Source: DATEDA01 sp963820965
GTDB taxonomy: Bacteria; Pseudomonadota; Gammaproteobacteria; Burkholderiales; SG8-39
Length of the DNA stretch: 64,000 nucleotides
Direction: 5' to 3'
NCBI GenBank assembly: GCA_963820965.1
Contig: CAWGCC010000027.1
Span: 495,681-559,680, forward strand
In this document: positions 18,627 to 27,191 of the stretch, in pieces
Position numbering within the stretch: position 1 is the first letter of the stretch
Layout: each line of letters starts with the position of its first letter
Made by a program: the position numbers and the translations under genes
Notes under the pieces: model-generated
Seen by the model: the letters and a program-made list of their open reading frames with translations, nothing else
Told to the model about the DNA's origin: nothing
Databases searched by the model: none

Positions 18627-19619
18627 TCATCGAACTAGGCCACGTACGAACTCCGAGCCGTAGTTGGTGCACTCGAAGGCGTGCAGCCCGAGCTCGTCCG
18701 CCAGCTTTCTGAATGCCTGCAGGCCGCGGATCGAATGGCCCTTGGCATCGAGCCGCGGCGAGAACGTGCCGATCCCGAGCTGGCGATTGACGACGCCGAC
18801 GACACCGCCCCCGACGCCGCTCTTCGCCGGAATGCCCACGTCCAGCGCCCAATGCCCGGAGTGGTCGTACATCCCGCAGGTGAACATCACCGACAGGGTG
18901 TCTCGCACCGCGCCAGCATCGAAGACCTGCTCGCCCGTGAACGGATTTTCTCCAAGGTTGGCCAGCGTCGCGCCCATGCGCGCCAGGTCGGACGCCGTCA
19001 CCAGGATCGAGCACTGGCGGAAGTAGAGATCCAGCGCGGGCTCGATGGGCGGCTTGGCGACACCGGCGTTGAGCAGCAGGTGGCCGATGGCACGATTGCG
19101 GTGCCCGGTTTCCGCCTCCGAGCGGAAGACCGAATCCGAGACCTGGAGCTTGCGCCCCGCAGCCCCCGAGTAACGATCGAGCAGGACGTCGAGCGCCTCG
19201 TCACCGCGAACCTCGTGGATCAGCGCAGCGATGGTGATCGCCCCGGCATTGACCATGGGATTGAAAGGCCGGTTCGTGTGCGGGTCGAAGACGATGGCAT
19301 TGAAGGCGTCGCCGCTGGGCTCCACGCCCACGCGCTCCCGAACCTTGTCGCGTCGGCACAGCTCGAGCGCGAGGCAATAGCTGAACGCCTTGGAGACCGA
19401 CTGGATCGTGAACCGGGCCTCGGTATCGCCCTGCGACCAAAGGCGGCCATCGACGGTGGCGACGGCGATGCCGAACTGCTCCGGCTCGACGCGGGCTAGC
19501 TCCGGAATGTAGCTCGCCACGTCTCCTTCCACATCGGGCAGGCATTGGGCGTAAACCGCTGCCAATGCGAGATCCATGGCCTGATGCTGCGCATCCCGGC
19601 CGGCCGCGGAATAGCTCAT
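18627..19619 (-). CDS. glsA: glutaminase
   Basis: A 330-residue enzyme of the serine-dependent glutaminase family, hydrolysing L-glutamine to glutamate and ammonia in the cytoplasm. The catalytic S-x-x-K lies in FTIQSVSKAFSYCLAL. Further family blocks are NAGAITIAALIH, the conserved Tyr region MFTCGMYDHSGHWALDVGIP and the Gly-rich KSGVGGGVVGVV. Start at 19619 was chosen from GGGAGGG upstream and agreement with family length; the 43 extra residues of the longer frame look noncoding. It faces the STAS gene convergently. Confidence 0.96.
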   Translation of the reverse strand: MSYSAAGRDAQHQAMDLALAAVYAQCLPDVEGDVASYIPELARVEPEQFGIAVATVDGRLWSQGDTEARFTIQSVSKAFSYCLALELCRRDKVRERVGVEPSGDAFNAIVFDPHTNRPFNPMVNAGAITIAALIHEVRGDEALDVLLDRYSGAAGRKLQVSDSVFRSEAETGHRNRAIGHLLLNAGVAKPPIEPALDLYFRQCSILVTASDLARMGATLANLGENPFTGEQVFDAGAVRDTLSVMFTCGMYDHSGHWALDVGIPAKSGVGGGVVGVVNRQLGIGTFSPRLDAKGHSIRGLQAFRKLADELGLHAFECTNYGSEFVRGLVR

Positions 19620-19869
19620 GGCCGATGGCCCTCCCTGTCTTCCGGCACGAGAAGCACCTCGCCGCGTGTGGCATGCGGCAGGTGCGCCGAACGCTGGCCC
19701 AGCCCGGGCGCAAGACGGAGAAAGCGCGTCGGGTTTCCCGGGTGCCACGCCCGCCCACGCCCGTCTATCGGCGCCAGAAGCTGCGCCGGATGCGCCGAGA
19801 CGCGAAGCGCGGAGTTAGCGCAGCTGTTTCGAAAAGCATTCTTCGTGCCACGCTCGGACGCACCCCGCG

Positions 19870-20475
19870 CTACGGATAGACCCTCCACGCCCCGGGGCTG
19901 ATCACGGAAGCGACCTGCTTGATCGCCCGGGTCCAGTACGCTGATGCCGTCTTGCGCAGCCGCGCGCGCCGGCGCGAATCGCGCCTCCGTCCGCCAGCAC
20001 CACGGGGAGCGAGAGCACGTTCTCGCGCATCGTCCCGTAGCGCACCGCGTTCGTGCCCGAGGCGCGCGTCGCCGACATGCCGCCGAGCGTCGCGTCCCCG
20101 CCCGGATCGAGCGGAAAGAAGAGCCCGATGTCGCGCAGATCCTCGTTCAGCTGCTTGCGGGCCACGCGCGCCTGCACTACGGCATCGAGATCTTCGGGTT
20201 GACCGCAATGATCGGTTCATCTGCGGGCGATCGATCGAGACACCGCGTTGCACCGCGAGCGCATGACCTTCGAGGGAGCTGGCGATGCCGTACGTGATCA
20301 TCGGCACGTGGTGGCCAGCGCAGAGCCTGGCGGTTGCGGCGACCTCATCGGTCGACTGCGGGAAGACCACCGCATCCGCGGCGCCGGCGCAAAACGAGGA
20401 TTCGTCACGGCTGTGCTGCACCCGCACACTCTCGCCGGTCGAGACGCGCTCGCCGAGGAGATCCGGCAGCGTCAC
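19870..20475 (-). pseudogene. collapsed FAD-linked oxidase gene (GlcD-like)
   Basis: From GTG 20475 the frame reads LLGERVSTGESVRVQHSRDE, then ADAVVFPQSTDEVAATARLC, the N-terminal FAD_binding_4 region of glycolate/D-lactate dehydrogenases. After a shift near 20210 the next frame carries VARKQLNEDLRDIGLFFPLD and GTNAVRYGTMRENVLSLPVV. Near 19960 the expected FVGSEGTLG core is missing; instead the frame ends RAIKQVASVISPGAWRVYP, which resembles the extreme C-terminus (RAIKxALDPxNIMNPGKI) of the same family. The centre, some 250 residues, appears deleted. Confidence 0.7.
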
Positions 20476-20572
20476 AAGGCACGCGGGAGCGAACGCCGCT
20501 GGCGCGGAGCGATCATCTAGTTGGCAAGCCGCTGCGATCGGCGCATTCTATTGCCGGAGGGAGGGCGCACCC

Positions 20573-20743
20573 ATGGCGGAGAATCGCGAGCCGGCGGCGG
20601 CGGTCGGCGGGGTGAAGCAGGTGCCTGCGGAGGACGCGCGCGCGGCGCGCGACTTCGTGCGCCGGGACGGTATCGTGCTGCAGAGCGTCAACTACCGGAT
20701 GCGCCGCGCACGGCGGCGGCGCGGACTCGCCGCCGCGGCATGA
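20573..20743 (+). CDS. small hypothetical protein
   Basis: A 56-residue basic protein. A strong GGAGGGAGGG lies just upstream of ATG 20573. It contains AEDARAARDFVRRDGIVLQS and a very Arg-rich tail (MRRARRRRGL). Its stop overlaps the next start by ATGA, so the two small genes are translationally coupled. No family recognised. Confidence 0.5.
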   Translation: MAENREPAAAVGGVKQVPAEDARAARDFVRRDGIVLQSVNYRMRRARRRRGLAAAA

Positions 20744-21003
20744 AGCCCGAGCGACGGCAGGGTGCGGTCGCGCGCCTCGTCGTGGCCTTGCTTGCGCTCG
20801 CTATCGGGGCGGGCACCTTCTACTTCACGTCCGAGCTCATGCTCGGTTGGCGGATCGCGCTCGCGGTGATCGTCGCGGCGCCACTGCTGCTGCTGGTCGA
20901 TCTGCTCCGTGCCGCGGACGCCCTACCCCGCTCGCGGCGGAGGGAAGAGGCTAGTCCGGATCAGGACCCGCCGCCACGACCACGATCGCCACCCGGCGGT
21001 TGA
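20740..21003 (+). CDS. small two-span membrane protein
   Basis: An 87-residue protein with two hydrophobic segments, LVVALLALAIGAGTFYFT and IALAVIVAAPLLLLVDLL, and a charged Pro/Arg tail. It is coupled to the preceding 56-residue gene through ATGA. The last 50 bases overlap the end of the convergent yfiB gene, so the tail residues may not be conserved. Function unknown. Confidence 0.5.
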   Translation: MKPERRQGAVARLVVALLALAIGAGTFYFTSELMLGWRIALAVIVAAPLLLLVDLLRAADALPRSRRREEASPDQDPPPRPRSPPGG

Positions 21004-21511
21004 GCGCCCGGCCTTCGGACGTGCTGTTCGACGCCACCGGGTGCTCGAAGCCCCAGCCCTTGCGGACGATCGCTTCGTCGGGGAAGCCGTACGCGACGAA
21101 TTCGCGCGCGACGACCTCCGCGCGCCGGCGCGACAGCTCCACGTTGTGGACGCGGCTTCCCAGGCTGTCGGTGTGACCCTCGATCCGGATGCGCTCGATG
21201 CCGACCTGCCGCAGCTGCACCGCCATGTCTCCGATCGCCCGCTTCGGCTCGGCCTTGAGCTCGTCGCTGCCGACGTCGAACAGGATGGGCACCGCCAGGT
21301 TGAGCGCCCAGCCCTCGTCGGTCTGGGCGAACCCAAGCGAGCGCAGCGCTGCCACCTGCGGCGTCTGCAAGGCTGGCGTCTGGCAGCCCGCGAGCAGCCC
21401 GACGAAGGAGACGCCCGCGAAGAACGCATATCCCGCGCGCACCGGGCGCGACCACCATCGCCGCGAAGCGCGTGCGCCACATTGACCTTCTTCAGGGTGT
21501 GTGCCGTTCAT
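20951..21511 (-). CDS. yfiB: OmpA-family peptidoglycan-binding lipoprotein, YfiB-like
   Basis: A 186-residue outer-membrane lipoprotein. A basic N-terminus and hydrophobic stretch end in the lipobox LLAGC (Cys 43). The C-terminal OmpA domain has ILFDVGSDELKAEPKRAIGD, IRIEGHTDSLGSRVHNVELS and SEGRALNRRVAI, the peptidoglycan-binding signature. It lies 32 bp after the YfiN-like cyclase gene and is the third gene of a yfiR-yfiN-yfiB operon. In Pseudomonas, YfiB sequesters YfiR at the outer membrane and so releases the cyclase. GAGGATGGG precedes the start. Confidence 0.85.
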   Translation of the reverse strand: MNGTHPEEGQCGARASRRWWSRPVRAGYAFFAGVSFVGLLAGCQTPALQTPQVAALRSLGFAQTDEGWALNLAVPILFDVGSDELKAEPKRAIGDMAVQLRQVGIERIRIEGHTDSLGSRVHNVELSRRRAEVVAREFVAYGFPDEAIVRKGWGFEHPVASNSTSEGRALNRRVAIVVVAAGPDPD

Positions 21512-21543
21512 GGACCCATCCTCGATTCGAGACTCGACTGAAG

Positions 21544-22818
21544 CTACAGAACGCTCTCGACGATGGCCTTCGCCGGAGCGACATCCAGGCGCGCCTGTTC
21601 CCAGCGCGTCCGGTCGCCGGCGCGCCGGCGCCGCTTCTTCGCGAGATACATGGCGCGGTCCGCGAGCTCGATCAGCTCCTCGCCATCCATCCCGGTGCCG
21701 CGGGAAATGGCGAAACCGATGCTGAGACCCGGATGGAACACCTGCGCCCCGATGCGCATCGGCGCGTGCAGCGCGCCCTCGAGCTTTGCGGCGAGGGCGC
21801 GCAGCTCCTCTTCCGACCCGACTGAGGAGACCAGGACCACGAACTCGTCGCCGCCGATGCGCGCGGGCATCGCGTGGGCGGGCAGGGCTCGCTCGAGCCG
21901 CGCTGCAAGGCCTTTCAGCAGAGCGTCGCCCGCCGGATGGCCGTGGGTGTCGTTGACCGCCTTGAACGAGTCGATGTCGAAGTACAGGAGGCCCGCCCGG
22001 TCGCGGCCGTGAGCGCCGCCGCTCAGTGCGGTCAGCAGCGCCTGCTCGAGCATCGCCCGGTTCGGCAGACCCGTCAGCGTGTCGCGGAACGCGAGCCGCT
22101 TCAGCGCGGCATGGGTCCGGGTCAGGTCCTCGTCGCGACGCTGGATCTCGTCGAGGAGCGCGTGGAAATCGGTGCGCAGCGCTTCGAGCTCGGCGATCCC
22201 GCACGGCAAGGCCCGGCGGGTGAAATCGCGGTTCTCGCGCGCGCTCCGGATCACCGCCTCGAGCTCGGTGAGCGGCCGCGTGATGCGGCTCGCGAGCCCC
22301 CGCTCGATCGCCAGGACGACCGCTCCGATAAACACGGCGCCGAGAAGATCGAACGCGAGCAGGCCGAGCAGCCCGCGTAGCAGCGGTTCGCCGCCGCTCT
22401 CCAGCGTCACGCTCCCGAGGCGCTGGGAGTCGATGACCACGTCCGCAGTCACACGCTCCGTTACCAGTATGCGCATCGCAGCCACGGGAAGAGTCGGGTC
22501 GCGCTCCGCGACCCGCGCGACCAGGCGCCCGGACGCATCGCGCAGCTCGGCGACGATGACGCCTTCCGCCTGCGGGATCCCGCGCAGCACGTCCTCCGCG
22601 GCGCTGCGGTCCTGGAAGAGCAGTGCCGGCGCGCTGTGCGCCGCCGTGAAGCTAGCAAGCGCGCGCAGATGGGCGCGCATCTGCTCGAGGAGGTAGTGCG
22701 ATCCGATCGCGAGCGCGCCCATTGTCGCGACGAGGACTGCGACGAGCGTGACCGACAGCAACGCGCGCCGGATTCGTCCGCCCAGCGTCGGGATGCGAGA
22801 GGGCGCATGCGCGCTCAT
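21544..22818 (-). CDS. yfiN: membrane diguanylate cyclase, YfiN/TpbB-like
   Basis: A 424-residue inner-membrane enzyme making c-di-GMP from GTP. One membrane span (LLSVTLVAVLVATMGALAIG) is followed by a periplasmic CHASE8-like sensor (about 40-165), a second span (LLAFDLLGAVFIGAVVLAIE), HAMP, and a GGDEF domain from about residue 255 (FRDTLTGLPNRAMLE). The active-site loop IGGDEFVV is intact. The RxxD inhibitory site that usually lies 5 residues before GGDEF is absent. Start at 22818 overlaps the yfiR stop by ATGA. The YfiR neighbour is its expected periplasmic repressor. Confidence 0.92.
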   Translation of the reverse strand: MSAHAPSRIPTLGGRIRRALLSVTLVAVLVATMGALAIGSHYLLEQMRAHLRALASFTAAHSAPALLFQDRSAAEDVLRGIPQAEGVIVAELRDASGRLVARVAERDPTLPVAAMRILVTERVTADVVIDSQRLGSVTLESGGEPLLRGLLGLLAFDLLGAVFIGAVVLAIERGLASRITRPLTELEAVIRSARENRDFTRRALPCGIAELEALRTDFHALLDEIQRRDEDLTRTHAALKRLAFRDTLTGLPNRAMLEQALLTALSGGAHGRDRAGLLYFDIDSFKAVNDTHGHPAGDALLKGLAARLERALPAHAMPARIGGDEFVVLVSSVGSEEELRALAAKLEGALHAPMRIGAQVFHPGLSIGFAISRGTGMDGEELIELADRAMYLAKKRRRRAGDRTRWEQARLDVAPAKAIVESVL

Positions 22819-23402
22819 GGGCCCCCGCTCGCAGCCTGGCGTCTGCGGCCCAGCATGAGGAGCTGTGCGTTCACGCCCAAGCCCGCTTCCTGCACTGCCG
22901 AGAGGTTGATCTCGAAACCGCCCGCGCTCTCGCGCGCACGCAGGCACACCACGCCGCCGGCCGTGCAGAACGCCGGGGTCTCGCCGACGGTGAGGACGGG
23001 CTGCTTACGCACCCGCGCGAGCATCGCCTTCGCGCTCGCAGCCGACGCGTCGGTGAGATCGAGAATCTGGCACTCGGCGAGCGAGTCGCTCGCCGCGACC
23101 TGCCGTACCGCCAACGGCTTGCCGCGCGCGGTTCGGCTGCCGTACGCCGCGGCCCTGTCGGCCGCCGGGGACGACATGCAGATCTGCCAGGCCGTGATTC
23201 TTTCTTCCCCGGGCCAGCGCACGTACTGGATGAAGCCGAGGATGTATTCGCCGGGCGTGCCGAGTGCACGGCTCTCCGTCGGCGTGTCCTGCGCGTGTGC
23301 GCTGCCCGCGCAGGCGAGACCGATCGCGACGCCGAGGAGGCGAAGCATCGAGCGGCGGAGCGCCGCCCGCGGTCGGTTGCGGATGCCGGGATCGAAGGGC
23401 AT
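22815..23402 (-). CDS. yfiR: periplasmic YfiR-family repressor (DUF4154)
   Basis: A 195-residue exported protein. A basic n-region precedes the hydrophobic core LRLLGVAIGLACAGSAHA. The DUF4154 domain has YILGFIQYVRWPGEERITAW, LAECQILDLTDASAASAKAM and the terminal FEINLSAVQEAGLGVNAQLL. In Pseudomonas YfiR binds the sensor of YfiN in the periplasm and holds the cyclase off; conserved cysteines (here in CMSSP, ECQIL, FCTAG and VCLRA) make it redox-sensitive. Start is either ATG 23402 or ATG 23348; neither has a strong ribosome binding site. The stop overlaps yfiN. Confidence 0.88.
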   Translation of the reverse strand: MPFDPGIRNRPRAALRRSMLRLLGVAIGLACAGSAHAQDTPTESRALGTPGEYILGFIQYVRWPGEERITAWQICMSSPAADRAAAYGSRTARGKPLAVRQVAASDSLAECQILDLTDASAASAKAMLARVRKQPVLTVGETPAFCTAGGVVCLRARESAGGFEINLSAVQEAGLGVNAQLLMLGRRRQAASGGP

Positions 23403-23643
23403 GGCACGTATCGAGCTGCACAAAAAGCAACTCCCGCGCCACTGGAGACCGACGCCTGATCCGCGCCGTCTGCGATGTGGAAAAATTCCGCGATCGTGCG
23501 AGTTCCACTCCCGGCGGACGCCGGGGTTCCGGACACGAGCGTGAACAGCTGCTCGGCGCCGCCAATCGCGCTGCGGGAGCGCCGGGGCGGTTCCCGGCCC
23601 CGGATGAAAGTCCTCCGGGGCAGGCACTCGCCGGGACGACCGC

Positions 23644-24525
23644 CTACTTCGGCTTTCGATAGAGCGTCACCAGCGCCGCCGGGTCCTCTTCGCCGCGGCC
23701 CTGCGCGGCGAGTTGCCGGAAGAGCTCACGAGCGAGGCTTGCCATCGGCAGCGGCGTGCCGCTCGCGCGGGCGAGGTCGGCGGCGGTGTCGAGATCCTTG
23801 AGAAACAGGTTCGCCGCGCCAATCGGCTCGTCGTCCCAGCCGGCGACCATGCGCGGCAGGAAGATCTGCAGCGGCTTCGAGTCGGCGAACCCGCCGGAGA
23901 ACGCCTCGATGAGCCGCCGGGCGTCGACGCCTGCGTTCTGCGCGAGCGTCACCGCCTCCGCCATGACCGCGACCGCGCTGCCGACGATCACCTGGTTGCA
24001 CAGCTTCGTCGTCTGCCCCGTGCCCGCCGGGCCCATGTGCGTGATGTTCCGTGCGTAGGCGGCGAGCGCGGGCCGCACGCGGTCGATCGCCTCGGGGTGC
24101 CCGCCGCACATGATCGCGAGCGTGCCTTCCTGCGCGCCCTTCACGCCGCCGGACACCGGGGCGTCGACCCACTGCATGCTGCTGCGGCTCGCGAGCCGTT
24201 CGGCGAAGACACGCGTCGCGTCGGGGCTGATCGACGAGTGGTCGACCAGCACCTTGCCGCGCCCCTCCGCGCCGGCGATGCCGTCGGCGCCGAACGCGAC
24301 CTCTTCCACCGCGCGCGTGTCGAGCAGGCAGAGCAGCACGATGTCGGCGGCCTTCGCTGCCTCGCGCGGCGTCTCGGCCTCGATCGCGCCGCGGTCGATC
24401 GCCGGCTGGAGCTTCGGACGGCTGCGGTTCCAGACGTGTACGCGATAGCCCGCCTGCAGGAGGCGCAGCGTCATCGGCTGGCCCATCAGGCCCTGGCCGA
24501 GGAAAGCGAGAGTGGGTTTGTCCAT
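23644..24525 (-). CDS. NAD(P)-dependent beta-hydroxyacid dehydrogenase (3-hydroxyisobutyrate / tartronate-semialdehyde reductase family)
   Basis: A 293-residue cytoplasmic oxidoreductase. The Rossmann motif LAFLGQGLMGQPMTLRLLQA opens the protein. The substrate-binding DAPVSGGVKGAQEGTLAIMC follows, and the catalytic lysine lies in GQTTKLCNQ, all typical of the family. It starts 8 bp after the dehydratase gene, so the two form an operon. With an IlvD/Edd-type dehydratase partner the likely substrates are sugar-acid-derived semialdehydes, but this is inferred from pairing, not from residues that fix specificity. Confidence 0.93.
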   Translation of the reverse strand: MDKPTLAFLGQGLMGQPMTLRLLQAGYRVHVWNRSRPKLQPAIDRGAIEAETPREAAKAADIVLLCLLDTRAVEEVAFGADGIAGAEGRGKVLVDHSSISPDATRVFAERLASRSSMQWVDAPVSGGVKGAQEGTLAIMCGGHPEAIDRVRPALAAYARNITHMGPAGTGQTTKLCNQVIVGSAVAVMAEAVTLAQNAGVDARRLIEAFSGGFADSKPLQIFLPRMVAGWDDEPIGAANLFLKDLDTAADLARASGTPLPMASLARELFRQLAAQGRGEEDPAALVTLYRKPK

Positions 24526-24533
24526 TCAGTGTC

Positions 24534-26243
24534 CTATTCGTAGGGCCACTCGAGCCTCCCCGAGTGGGTCACTGCGCCCAGGTTCGCCGGGCCGACCAGC
24601 TTCGCATATTTTTCCAGCACGCCGGCGAGCCGTTCCGCCCGCCGCGGTCGCCAATTGCCGCGCCGGCGCGCGATCTCCGCGTCGTCGACGAGCCATTCGA
24701 TCCTGCCGCTGTCGGCGTCGATCCTGACGCGATCGCCGTCGCGCAGGAGCGCGATCGGCCCTCCGGCCGCCGCCTCGGGACACGCGTAGCCGATGCACAT
24801 GCCGCGCGTCGCGCCCGAGAACCGCCCATCGGTCAACAGCGCAACCTGCTCGCCCATTCCCTGGCCGTAGATCAGGGCGGTGACGCCGAGCATCTCGCGC
24901 ATCCCCGGCCCGCCGACGGGTCCTTCGTTCCGGATCACGATCACGTCGCCCGCCTGATACAGGCGGGCCTTCACCGCGGCTGCCGCGTCCTCCTCGCACT
25001 CGAAGATGCGCGCGAAGCCCTCGAACACGAGCGACTTCAGCCCGGCGATCTTGATCAGCGCCCCGTCCGGACAGAGGTTCCCCTTCAGCACCACAACCCC
25101 GCCGCTCGCGTGGATGGGTGTCGACGCCGGGCGGACCACCTTGCCGTCCGCGCGCGGCGCGCCGGCCAGCGCCTCCTTCAGTGTGCGACCGGAGAGCGTC
25201 AGGCACTCGCCGTGCAGATAGCCGCCGTCCAGCAGCACCTTCAGCACCGCGCCGACACCGCCGGCATGATGCAGGTCGCGCGCGAGGTACCTCCCGCCGG
25301 GCTGGAGATCGGCGACGAGCGGCGTCCGGCGGAGCACCTCCGCAACGTCGTCGAGCGTGAAACGGATCCCTGCCTCGTGGGCGATCGCCGGCAGATGCAG
25401 GCCGGCGTTGGTCGAGCCGCCGGTCGCGGCGACTGCGGCAGCGGCGTTCTCGAGGCTCTTGCGCGTCACGAGCTCCCGCGGGAGCGGGCCGCCGTCGCGG
25501 AGGACGCGCATCACCGCTTCGCCCGCAGCGCGTGCCGCCTCCAGCCGGCCCGGATACGGCGCGGGCAGCATCGCCGTGCCGGGCGCCGCCAGCCCCAGCG
25601 TTTCCGACACCATGGCCATCGTGTTGGCGGTGAACTGTCCCGGACAGGAACCGAGCGTCGGCGCGCACGCGCGCTCCATCTCCGCGAGGTCGCCCTCGCT
25701 CAGCCGTCCCGCGAGCACCGCACCGACACCCTCGTACGTGTCGATCGCGCTGACCTCGCGCCCGCGCCACTCGCCCGGGAGCATCGCGCCGCCGTACATG
25801 AAGACGCTCGGCACGTCGAGTCGCACCATCGCCATCATCATGGCGGGAAGCGTCTTGTCGCAGCCGCCGAACGCGACGAGCGCGTCGTACCCGTGCCCGC
25901 GTACCACCAGCTCGACCGAGTCGGCGATCCACTCGCGCGACACGAGGCTCATGCGCATGCCGCGGTGGCCCATCGCGACGCCGTCGGAGACCGAGATCGT
26001 CGTCATCTCGAACGGCGTACCGCCCGCCGCGGCCACGCCCGCCTTGGCGGCGTCGGCCTGCGGGCGCAGCGATTTCGAGCAGGGCGTGTTGTCGCCGTGC
26101 GTGCTGACCACCGCTACGAACGGCCGCGCGAGCGCCGCATCGTCGAGTCCCGTCGCGCGCAGGAACGTGCGATGAGGCGTGCGGTCGAGGCCGTCGACCG
26201 CGACGCGCGAGCGGCGGCGGGTCTCCCTTGGTGTGCTCATCAT
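24534..26243 (-). CDS. IlvD/Edd-family dehydratase
   Basis: A 569-residue Fe-S dehydratase. Three cysteines match the cluster ligands: C55 in DNTPCSKSL, C128 in FGGCDKTLP and C200 in LGSCPGQFTANTM. The C-terminal domain has the conserved serine loop LLTDGRFSGATRGMCIGY. Length and the three-cysteine pattern fit dihydroxy-acid dehydratases and the related pentonate/sugar-acid dehydratases. Cotranscription with a hydroxyacid dehydrogenase rather than ilv biosynthesis genes favours sugar-acid catabolism. MMSTP at 26243 is the likely start. Confidence 0.93.
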   Translation of the reverse strand: MMSTPRETRRRSRVAVDGLDRTPHRTFLRATGLDDAALARPFVAVVSTHGDNTPCSKSLRPQADAAKAGVAAAGGTPFEMTTISVSDGVAMGHRGMRMSLVSREWIADSVELVVRGHGYDALVAFGGCDKTLPAMMMAMVRLDVPSVFMYGGAMLPGEWRGREVSAIDTYEGVGAVLAGRLSEGDLAEMERACAPTLGSCPGQFTANTMAMVSETLGLAAPGTAMLPAPYPGRLEAARAAGEAVMRVLRDGGPLPRELVTRKSLENAAAAVAATGGSTNAGLHLPAIAHEAGIRFTLDDVAEVLRRTPLVADLQPGGRYLARDLHHAGGVGAVLKVLLDGGYLHGECLTLSGRTLKEALAGAPRADGKVVRPASTPIHASGGVVVLKGNLCPDGALIKIAGLKSLVFEGFARIFECEEDAAAAVKARLYQAGDVIVIRNEGPVGGPGMREMLGVTALIYGQGMGEQVALLTDGRFSGATRGMCIGYACPEAAAGGPIALLRDGDRVRIDADSGRIEWLVDDAEIARRRGNWRPRRAERLAGVLEKYAKLVGPANLGAVTHSGRLEWPYE

Positions 26244-26377
26244 GACTCGAGCGTTCGCGGTGATCCGTTGGCCGGACTCGCGGAACGCACCGCCGCATTA
26301 TATGCGCGCCGCAACGCGTGCATCTTGCTTTGCGCAGTCGCCGGGGCCGCGAGGAACCGCGTGCAGCGACCGGGCGC

Positions 26378-26794
26378 CTACCGCCTGGAGAGGGAAAGCA
26401 GGTTCCGAAAAGACTTCTTGTGCGCGAGCCGGTAGATCTCGAAGTCGCGGTCGAGGGAGAGGATCGTGTCCAGACCGGTTCGCATCGCGAGCGCGACGAG
26501 CGACGCGTCCGCGAAGTCCATGGGCAGATCTGCGTACTTGCGGCTCACGGCCAGCATCCGCGCGACATCGTCCGGACCAAGGCTCTCCAGCGTGACACCG
26601 CCGCGGCAGATGTACTCGAGGAAGTCGAGTGCGGCCGCCCGCGGGAGCAGCGCCGAAACCTCGGTTAGGACCGGCCACGTCGTGACCAGCTCCAGCCGGT
26701 GACCCTTGAGAAAGGACGTAACGGGTCGGTGGTGACGGTCGTCCCGATCGAACAGCGCAATCAGCGGGCCGCTATCGACGAGCGTGCTTTGCAC
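26378..26794 (-). CDS. vapC: PIN-domain toxin, VapC-like
   Basis: A 138-residue PIN ribonuclease. The acidic residues expected for metal binding are present: D7 in LVDSGPLIAL, E45 in LTEVSAL, D93/D96 in PMDFADASLVALA, and D115/D117 in LSLDRDF. Its start overlaps the end of the upstream RHH protein gene by 23 bases, the usual antitoxin-first arrangement. Toxin activity is inferred from family and layout. Confidence 0.9.
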   Translation of the reverse strand: MQSTLVDSGPLIALFDRDDRHHRPVTSFLKGHRLELVTTWPVLTEVSALLPRAAALDFLEYICRGGVTLESLGPDDVARMLAVSRKYADLPMDFADASLVALAMRTGLDTILSLDRDFEIYRLAHKKSFRNLLSLSRR

Positions 26795-27035
26795 GGACCG
26801 TCTCCTTGTACCGCGCCCGGCGGCGTGTCGACGTGTCCCTGCGGCCGCTGCCGTGCCGCCCGAAGAGATCCGTACCGAGCTCGTAGGAGGAGTGCCTTTC
26901 CTCCATCTGCCGCTGCAGCGCGGCCAGTCCGCGTTTCAGCACGTCGCTCCGTGTCAACCCGAGGGCCTTGGCGATTCGCTCGAGATCGGCGGCCTCCCGG
27001 GCTGTCACGCGCAGCGTGACGATCTTGGCGTCCAT
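26772..27035 (-). CDS. vapB: ribbon-helix-helix antitoxin, VapB/CopG-like
   Basis: An 87-residue protein. The N-terminal half is a ribbon-helix-helix: KIVTLRVTAREAADLERIAK, then ALGLTRSDVLKRGLAAL. The C-terminal half is basic and probably wraps the toxin. It precedes vapC with a 23-base overlap. A basic tail (SGRRDTSTRRRARYKE) is longer than in many VapB proteins. It should bind its own promoter in the 27036-27191 divergent region. Confidence 0.85.
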   Translation of the reverse strand: MDAKIVTLRVTAREAADLERIAKALGLTRSDVLKRGLAALQRQMEERHSSYELGTDLFGRHGSGRRDTSTRRRARYKETVRAKHARR

Positions 27036-27191
27036 GGCAATCGAGCTCCGCTGTAATACGCCGCATATTACAGTGCCCGGGCAGGAGCGTCAAAGCCCCG
27101 CTTATCGTGGAGCCGGTGCGCGAAATCGCGACCGCGCAAGGCTTCGGGTCTAGAATTCCCGCTGACGGGAAGGCGAGCGGGAGCGAGCGCA

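Noticed and set aside
18627..20475. A glutamine-dependent operon of glutaminase with the FAD oxidase
   Set aside because: The oxidase is a broken remnant with its own start and there is no overlap or shared signal, so no functional link is supported.
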